From Erysipelothrix sp. (lineage in GTDB: Bacteria > Bacillota_I > Bacilli_A > Erysipelotrichales > Erysipelotrichaceae), in NCBI GenBank assembly GCA_012512805.1, contig JAAZDN010000058.1:1-37165 (forward strand): a stretch of 37,165 nt of DNA, given 5' to 3'. This document shows, in pieces, positions 32,470-37,165 of the stretch. The notes beneath the pieces were generated by a model, which had not been told where the DNA came from, made no database searches, and worked only from the letters and a program-made list of their open reading frames with translations. Made by a program: the position numbers and the translations under genes. Position 1 is the stretch's first letter, and every line of letters starts with the position of its first letter.

Positions 32470-32904
32470 TTATTTTGCCATTTGGACAGCAAACCAAACA
32501 TACTTACTGTATACTGCTGTGTAGTCTTCAAATGATGCTACGATTTCGAAATCGCCTTCTTCATCTGCAGTGTTTCTAATGTTTACTGCAAGATCACGCA
32601 TTGTTGTTAAGTCGTTATTTAAGATTTCGATCACTTCATTAACGCTAAAGTCACGTCCTACTACTTCTTCAATTGTTGTTTTCGCAACATATTCATTTAA
32701 TGTTGCTAATGGATATTCGCCACGCATTTTTAATGCTTCAGCGACTTCGTCTACTTGAGCTGCTAATAAATCATGAATTTCTTCTGGTAATTCGTGGTAA
32801 CGCACAAATTGAACTCCAACAACATTCCAGTGTAAATTCAATAACTTAGTGTTAATAACATTTAAGTTAGCTAAGTATGTTTGTAATAAATCGTAATGTT
32901 TCAT
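32470..32904 (-). CDS. dps: Dps-family ferritin-like DNA protection protein
   Basis: Forms 12-subunit shells that oxidise Fe(II) with H2O2 and store iron, protecting DNA; 144 residues from ATG 32904 (AGAGGG upstream; an earlier in-frame ATG lies in front of the promoter). Ferroxidase residues by alignment to Listeria Dps are H25 (N-L-H-W-N-V), H37, D52 and E56 (D-E-V-A-E); the fifth position is Glu (E41) rather than Asp. The short N-terminus lacks the Lys-rich tail of E. coli Dps, so direct DNA binding is doubtful, as in Listeria. Single gene with its own promoter and terminator. Confidence 0.95.
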   Translation of the reverse strand: MKHYDLLQTYLANLNVINTKLLNLHWNVVGVQFVRYHELPEEIHDLLAAQVDEVAEALKMRGEYPLATLNEYVAKTTIEEVVGRDFSVNEVIEILNNDLTTMRDLAVNIRNTADEEGDFEIVASFEDYTAVYSKYVWFAVQMAK

Positions 32905-32931
32905 AATTAATACCCTCTTTCTTTCCCCTAT

Positions 32932-32940
32932 ATTATAGCA
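32932..32940 (-). promoter_or_regulatory. extended -10 promoter of dps
   Basis: Minus strand TGC-TATAAT (TATAAT 32932–32937), 27 bases before the dps start. There is no clear -35. Confidence 0.65.
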
Positions 32941-32972
32941 CAAATATTGCCTTACAATTTTAATATGCAAAG

Positions 32973-33008
32973 AAAAAAACCCCTTATTACAAAGATGTTT
33001 AAGAGGTT
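32973..33008 (-). terminator. terminator of the ftsH–hslO–dusB–lysS run
   Basis: Minus-strand AACCTCTTA / TAAGGGGTT (one G-U pair) with a 13-base loop and seven T, 30 bases after the lysS stop. Confidence 0.9.
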
Positions 33009-33038
33009 CAAACTTAAAGTATTAGTTTATCTTTTTTT

Positions 33039-34520
33039 CTACTTCGTACGCATGAGTGGGAAGAGAATAACGTCACGAATGGACTCACTGTTTGTAAGTA
33101 ACATAACGAGACGGTCAATTCCAAGACCCATTCCACCTGTTGGTGGCATACCGTATTCTAGTGCTTCTACGTAGTCAATATCCATTTCTGTTGCTTCTTC
33201 ATCACCAAGATCTTTTAAATCCACTTGATGTTGGAAACGTTGTTCCTGATCGATTGGATTGCTTAATTCAGTATAAGCATTTGCATATTCACGACCATCA
33301 ATAAATAACTCAAAACGATCTGTGAAACGCTCATCAACTTGGTTACGACTTGCGAGTGGTGAAATTTCAATTGGATAATGATAAACAAAGGTCGGTTGTA
33401 CGATTGTATGTTCGACATATCTCTCAAAGAAGAGATTAATAATATGTCCATATGACATTTCGTGTTTCTCTGGATTTAATCCATGTGCTTTTGCTGCAGC
33501 GAGCGCATCTTCAAACTCTGTCATACTTTCAAGATCAACACCGGTTGCCTCTTTAATTGCATCCGTCATTTTTAAACGTTTAAACGGTGCTTTTAATGAG
33601 ATTTCTTTATCTCCATATACAACTTCTGTAGTGTTTAATACTTTCTCTGCAACCGTTGCGATAAGATTTTCAGTAATGTCCATCATACCTTCCATATTGC
33701 TATATGATTGGTATAACTCTAACATTGTATACTCTGGTGAGTGACGTGTTGACATTCCTTCATTTCTAAACATCCTTCCAATTTCATAAACACCATCGAA
33801 TCCACCGACGATTAATCGTTTTAATGGAAGTTCTGGAGCAATACGAAGATTGTATTGTTGATCCAAAGTATTATGATGCGTTAAGAATGGTTTTGCTGAA
33901 GCCCCCCCTAAGATAGTATGTAACATTGGTGTTTCAACTTCAACTAAGCCCTTATCATCAAGATAGTTTTGAATTGCACGAATAATACGTGGACGTAAAT
34001 AGGCAACACGACGGCTGTCTTCATTCATAATTAAGTCTACATAACGACGGCGATAGCGTTCTTCAACATCTTGAAGACCATGGAACTTATCTGGAAGTGG
34101 TTTTAATGCTTTTGTTAGGTGGACATATTTTTCAACTTTAATTGATAGTTCATCTTTATTTGTTCTAAAGACTGTCCCTTCAACTCCAATAATATCTCCA
34201 ATATCTGATAGTTTAAAAATATCAAATTCATCTTCAATTGCATCCTTACGAATGTATGCTTGAACTTGTCCATGCATGTCTTTAATGTGAACAAAGGCCG
34301 CCTTACCCATCTCACGTTTTGTCATAATACGACCTGCATATTTTACATGCTTGTCTAAGGCTTCTAATTCTTCTTTTGTATATTTATCATAGGTTTCAAA
34401 TAGTGTTACACTATCGATATCTGGCGTAAAGAAGTTTCTAAAAGGATCAATTCCTAAAGCTTCATAGCTTGCGAGCTTCTCACGTCGTACTTGTTCTTGT
34501 TCTGTAAATTCTCTTTTCAT
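33039..34520 (-). CDS. lysS: Lysyl-tRNA synthetase (class II)
   Basis: Charges tRNA-Lys; 493 residues, standard length. N-terminal OB-fold anticodon-binding domain (about 50–150, R-I-M-T-K-R-E-M-G-K-A-A-F), then the class II catalytic core: Y-R-R-R-Y-V-D-L, motif 1 near R-P-R-I-I-R-A-I-Q, motif 2 F-R-N-E-G-M-S-T-R-H-S-P-E-Y-T, and motif 3 G-M-G-L-G-I-D-R-L at the C-terminus. The ribosome site (GGTG) is modest. It follows dusB by 38 bases, as in many Bacillota. No T-box leader is visible upstream. Confidence 0.97.
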   Translation of the reverse strand: MKREFTEQEQVRREKLASYEALGIDPFRNFFTPDIDSVTLFETYDKYTKEELEALDKHVKYAGRIMTKREMGKAAFVHIKDMHGQVQAYIRKDAIEDEFDIFKLSDIGDIIGVEGTVFRTNKDELSIKVEKYVHLTKALKPLPDKFHGLQDVEERYRRRYVDLIMNEDSRRVAYLRPRIIRAIQNYLDDKGLVEVETPMLHTILGGASAKPFLTHHNTLDQQYNLRIAPELPLKRLIVGGFDGVYEIGRMFRNEGMSTRHSPEYTMLELYQSYSNMEGMMDITENLIATVAEKVLNTTEVVYGDKEISLKAPFKRLKMTDAIKEATGVDLESMTEFEDALAAAKAHGLNPEKHEMSYGHIINLFFERYVEHTIVQPTFVYHYPIEISPLASRNQVDERFTDRFELFIDGREYANAYTELSNPIDQEQRFQHQVDLKDLGDEEATEMDIDYVEALEYGMPPTGGMGLGIDRLVMLLTNSESIRDVILFPLMRTK

Positions 34521-34558
34521 TTCAACACCGTATTTTCTCTATACATCATAGCAAATAT

Positions 34559-35596
34559 TTATGCTTTTTTATACTGATTCACTAGCATTTGTATGCTTTC
34601 ATTAACATTTTCATCATTTCTTATTATTTCAAAATACTCATGAATTAATGCATCCATTGTATTTTTATCCTCACATTGATTAATGCAGTCTTTCATTCTT
34701 TTACTTAAGGGGAGTCCCGCAATGTACCAGGCAATGTGAGCACGCATTTCACGCACCGCTACATCTTCACCTTTTAATGAAATTAAACTATCAAATTGTT
34801 TGTTTATATAATATGCAATACTGTCGACACTCTTAATCGACTTTACCTCAAGTCCCGCTAAGCCATCAATGATTTCCTTTAATACCCAAGGATTTCCAAA
34901 GGCTGCACGTCCAACCATCACAGCATCACATCCTGTTTCATTTAACATCCGCTCTGCATCTTCAAGCGAGGTAATATCACCATTTCCAATGACCGGTATA
35001 CTGACTGCTTCTTTAGTCTGACGAATAAGATCATAGTCTGCCTTGCCCGTATACATCTGTGTTCGTGTACGTGGATGGATTGTGATTGCGGATACACCGG
35101 CCTTTTCTAACATCTTAGCACATTCAACGGCATTAATATGATCATGATCATAACCTGATCTAAACTTTACTGTAACTGGCTTCTTTACATTTTGAACAAT
35201 ACCACTCACAATTTCATAAGCATTATCTAAGTCTAACATTAAGGCACTTCCAGCACCATTTTTCACAATCTTTGGTGCAGGACATCCCATATTAAAATCA
35301 ATAATGTCACAGTGACAATGCTCATCTAAATACTTTGCGGCTTCAATTATACTATCTTTATCACTACCAAAGAGTTGCATTGATAATGGATGCTCATGCG
35401 GAGATACGTCTAACATCTTTAAGGTTTTTTCATTACGATAGTTTATTGCCTTATCCGACACCATTTCAGCACAGACAAGTCCAACACCAAACTCTTTCGC
35501 TATGAGTCTAAAACTTTGATTGCTAATGCCTGCCATTGGAGCAAGGATTACATTGTTGTCGAGTTCGACATTACCGATCTTAAGCTTCGCGCTCAT
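34559..35596 (-). CDS. dusB: tRNA-dihydrouridine synthase (DusB-type)
   Basis: FMN-dependent enzyme that reduces uridines of the tRNA D-loop. 345 residues. [12 protein letters not shown] (19–30) is the FMN-binding start, the catalytic C105 lies in [10 protein letters not shown], followed by K-x-G-A-G-S-A-L-M, then H-P-R-T-R-T-Q-M-Y and G-N-G-D-I-T. Its ATG overlaps the end of hslO by 17 bases, with no strong ribosome site of its own, so translation is probably coupled. Confidence 0.96.
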   Translation of the reverse strand: MSAKLKIGNVELDNNVILAPMAGISNQSFRLIAKEFGVGLVCAEMVSDKAINYRNEKTLKMLDVSPHEHPLSMQLFGSDKDSIIEAAKYLDEHCHCDIIDFNMGCPAPKIVKNGAGSALMLDLDNAYEIVSGIVQNVKKPVTVKFRSGYDHDHINAVECAKMLEKAGVSAITIHPRTRTQMYTGKADYDLIRQTKEAVSIPVIGNGDITSLEDAERMLNETGCDAVMVGRAAFGNPWVLKEIIDGLAGLEVKSIKSVDSIAYYINKQFDSLISLKGEDVAVREMRAHIAWYIAGLPLSKRMKDCINQCEDKNTMDALIHEYFEIIRNDENVNESIQMLVNQYKKA

Positions 35597-36452
35597 CTAC
35601 GATCCGTTGTAAGTCTAAAGGAGTAAATAAGTATTTCTCTTGGCAATAATGACAGACTGTTTCAATAATTTCATCGTCCATAATCATTTCCGTTAATTCC
35701 TTAGTATCTAATGTTGCTAATCCGTTCATCATTTTTTGACGGCTACATTCACATTTGAACTGTACATCACGCTCTTCAAGAACACGTGCATCTTCAAAGA
35801 GATCTTCAATGATTGATCGTGCAGTTGCACCATTATTAATCATTGTTGAAATCGGTAAGAGTTTTCCAAAGGCCGTTTCTGTTGCGACAATATCTTCTTC
35901 CGTAGCACCTGGTAAAAGTTGGATGATTAAACCTCCAGCTGCTTGAACATGGTTGTCCGTTTCAACTAAGACTCCTAGTGAGACAGCAGATGGTGTTTGT
36001 TCACTCACATTAAAGTAGTAGGCAAAGTCTTCAGCAATTTCACCACTCACAAGATCAACAGTTCCAACAAAGTCACTCTTTAATCCCATTGATTTCGTTA
36101 CGTTTAAAAATCCACTCCCTACAGCTAAGCCAACTGCAAGTTTGTTCTTATCATGATATGAAAGCATAACATGTGGTTCACCAACATAGCCTCGAACATT
36201 TCCACTATTACTCGATGAGGTCATGATCGTTTTGATTGGACCATCACCATTTATTTGAATACTCACTTTTTCCTTATCATTTTTACTCATTGCACCCATC
36301 ATGAGGTTAACGGCCATTGTACGACCTAGTGCTGCAGCTGATGTTGGCCATAAATCATGACGAACACGTGCTTCTTCAGTAAGCTTCGTACTTACAACAC
36401 TGTATATTCTTATATTGCCACCTCTGGCAATTCCTATTGCTAATTTATCCAT
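35580..36452 (-). CDS. hslO: Redox-regulated chaperone Hsp33
   Basis: Holdase chaperone activated by oxidation and unfolding. 290 residues. The C-terminal zinc-binding switch is intact: C234-E-C236 and C267-H-Y-C270. The N-terminal substrate-binding core has the family sequences [11 protein letters not shown] and Q-I-N-G-D-G-P. AGGAG precedes ATG. It lies between ftsH and dusB, as in Bacillus (without coaX), and fits the other oxidative-stress genes of the window. Confidence 0.97.
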   Translation of the reverse strand: MDKLAIGIARGGNIRIYSVVSTKLTEEARVRHDLWPTSAAALGRTMAVNLMMGAMSKNDKEKVSIQINGDGPIKTIMTSSSNSGNVRGYVGEPHVMLSYHDKNKLAVGLAVGSGFLNVTKSMGLKSDFVGTVDLVSGEIAEDFAYYFNVSEQTPSAVSLGVLVETDNHVQAAGGLIIQLLPGATEEDIVATETAFGKLLPISTMINNGATARSIIEDLFEDARVLEERDVQFKCECSRQKMMNGLATLDTKELTEMIMDDEIIETVCHYCQEKYLFTPLDLQRIVDEREA

Positions 36453-36470
36453 AATTTTCTCCTAGCGTAG

Positions 36471-36495
36471 AAAAAGATGATTTTCATCATCTTTT
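36471..36495 (-). terminator. terminator between ftsH and hslO
   Basis: Minus-strand AAAAGATGAT / ATCATCTTTT with the loop GAAA and five T, just after the ftsH stop. It ends only about 14 bases before the hslO ribosome site, leaving no room for a promoter, so hslO depends on readthrough or on a promoter inside ftsH. Confidence 0.8.
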
Positions 36496-36499
36496 AAAT

Positions 36500-37165
36500 T
36501 TAATCTACTTGATCTTCATTTACAACTTCAGCATCCAATACTTCTGTATAGTCTAAAGGACGACCTGCTGCAATATTTTCGATTTCTTCTTGCGTTAATG
36601 TTTCTTGATCGATTAACGTTTCCGCAATAAGATTTAATTGATCACGATGTTTAGTAATTATTTCAGTTGCTTGTGCATGTGCTTCATCAACAATCTTACG
36701 AACTTCTTGGTCGATTTGAGCTGCTACTGATTCAGAGTATTGACGTCCACTACCATAGTCACGTCCTAAGAAGACTTCTTGTGATGCTTTTTGGTATTGA
36801 ATTGGTCCAAGATCACTCATACCCAGTTCCACAACCATCATGCGTGCAATACGTGTTACACGTTCAATATCGTTGTGTGCTCCAGTTGAGATATCATCTA
36901 AGACGATTTCTTCAGCGACACGTCCACCTAATAGAGCAGTAATTTCTGCAAGTAAGTGACCTCGTGTTTGCATGTACGTTTCTTTTTCTGGAAGCATTAA
37001 GTTGTATCCACCAGCATCTCCACGTGGGATGATTGTGATCTTCGCAACCTTACTTGCTTTCGGTAAGTTAATTCCGATAACAGCATGTCCTGCTTCATGG
37101 TATGCAACGAGTTTTTTCTCTTCATCACTATAAGCACGTGATGTTTTTGCAGGTCCCATCATAAC
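36500..37165 (-). CDS. ftsH: ATP-dependent zinc metalloprotease FtsH, C-terminal part (cut by window edge)
   Basis: Membrane AAA+ protease that degrades misfolded membrane proteins and regulators. Only the last 221 residues are in the window; the frame continues to the right edge (V-M-M-G-P-A-K-T-S-R). The zinc site H-E-A-G-H is present, and the third ligand Asp lies in S-T-G-A-H-N-D-I-E-R-V-T. The peptidase domain ends with the usual helical region and an acidic tail. The membrane helices and AAA+ domain lie outside the window. Confidence 0.96.
   Translation of the reverse strand, partial: VMMGPAKTSRAYSDEEKKLVAYHEAGHAVIGINLPKASKVAKITIIPRGDAGGYNLMLPEKETYMQTRGHLLAEITALLGGRVAEEIVLDDISTGAHNDIERVTRIARMMVVELGMSDLGPIQYQKASQEVFLGRDYGSGRQYSESVAAQIDQEVRKIVDEAHAQATEIITKHRDQLNLIAETLIDQETLTQEEIENIAAGRPLDYTEVLDAEVVNEDQVD

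Noticed and set aside
32360-32497. N-terminal extension of the small membrane protein (M-V-C-C-P start)
   Set aside because: It would run through the dps terminator and dps stop; ATG 32359 has AGGAG at good spacing.
34521-34558. T-box leader for lysS or metG
   Set aside because: Only 38 bases precede lysS, and the region before metG lacks the T-box core and a terminator/antiterminator pair.

Overview
The window looks like an origin-proximal chromosome segment of a low-GC Gram-positive bacterium (Bacillota). Strong GGAGG-type ribosome sites, TATAAT/extended -10 promoters, the Noc–ParA–ParB block and the tmk–holB–ricT–rsmI–metG and ftsH–hslO–dusB–lysS runs all fit. Gene content and compaction suggest an Erysipelotrichia-type organism (Erysipelothrix or a relative); that placement is inference, not proof. 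No rRNA, tRNA, CRISPR array, insertion sequence or prophage was seen.

Layout. 1–848: 5' part of mutS (minus strand), running off the left edge. 938–7620: an ABC-2 exporter operon (minus) with one ATPase, one ~420-residue permease and three tandem paralogous ~485-residue permeases that share a cysteine-bearing ectodomain; a near-consensus promoter abuts a perfect 18-bp inverted repeat that looks like an operator. 7789–13897: mnmG–rsmG–noc–parA–parB, with an SGNH hydrolase gene as last cistron. 14140–16041: metG. 16177–19476: tmk–holB–ricT–rsmI, tightly packed, with a near-perfect Noc-binding sequence inside rsmI. 19763–23205 (plus): a DUF4430 membrane-anchored protein, an ECF-type vitamin transporter S component and an adenosylcobalamin-dependent class II ribonucleotide reductase in one transcription unit, readable as B12 capture, import and use. 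23354–24532: a DUF4261 gene broken by an in-frame stop, and a 92-codon orphan. 24647–27604 (minus): a class I reductase whose ATP-cone sits on the radical subunit NrdB, not on NrdA. 27805–29389 (plus): a luciferase-like monooxygenase and its overlapping FMN reductase gene. 29573–32904 (minus): ahpC–ahpF, a small membrane protein and dps (peroxide and iron defence). 33039–37165 (minus): ftsH (partial)–hslO–dusB–lysS.

How it works together. The organism can make deoxynucleotides by an O2-dependent, probably dimanganese class I enzyme or by an O2-independent B12 enzyme; AhpCF, Dps, HslO and the flavin monooxygenase pair fit an aerotolerant life with oxidative stress. 

Most notable non-coding signals: (i) a candidate ~130-nt small RNA or attenuating leader upstream of ahpC (about 31793–31921, minus) with a 5' hairpin, three UAUCCCU motifs and a strong terminator; (ii) a candidate ~60-nt hairpin RNA at 29448–29506; (iii) the 18-bp operator-like repeat in front of the ABC exporter. 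Searches and transcript data were not available, so family names rest on motif recognition and gene order.
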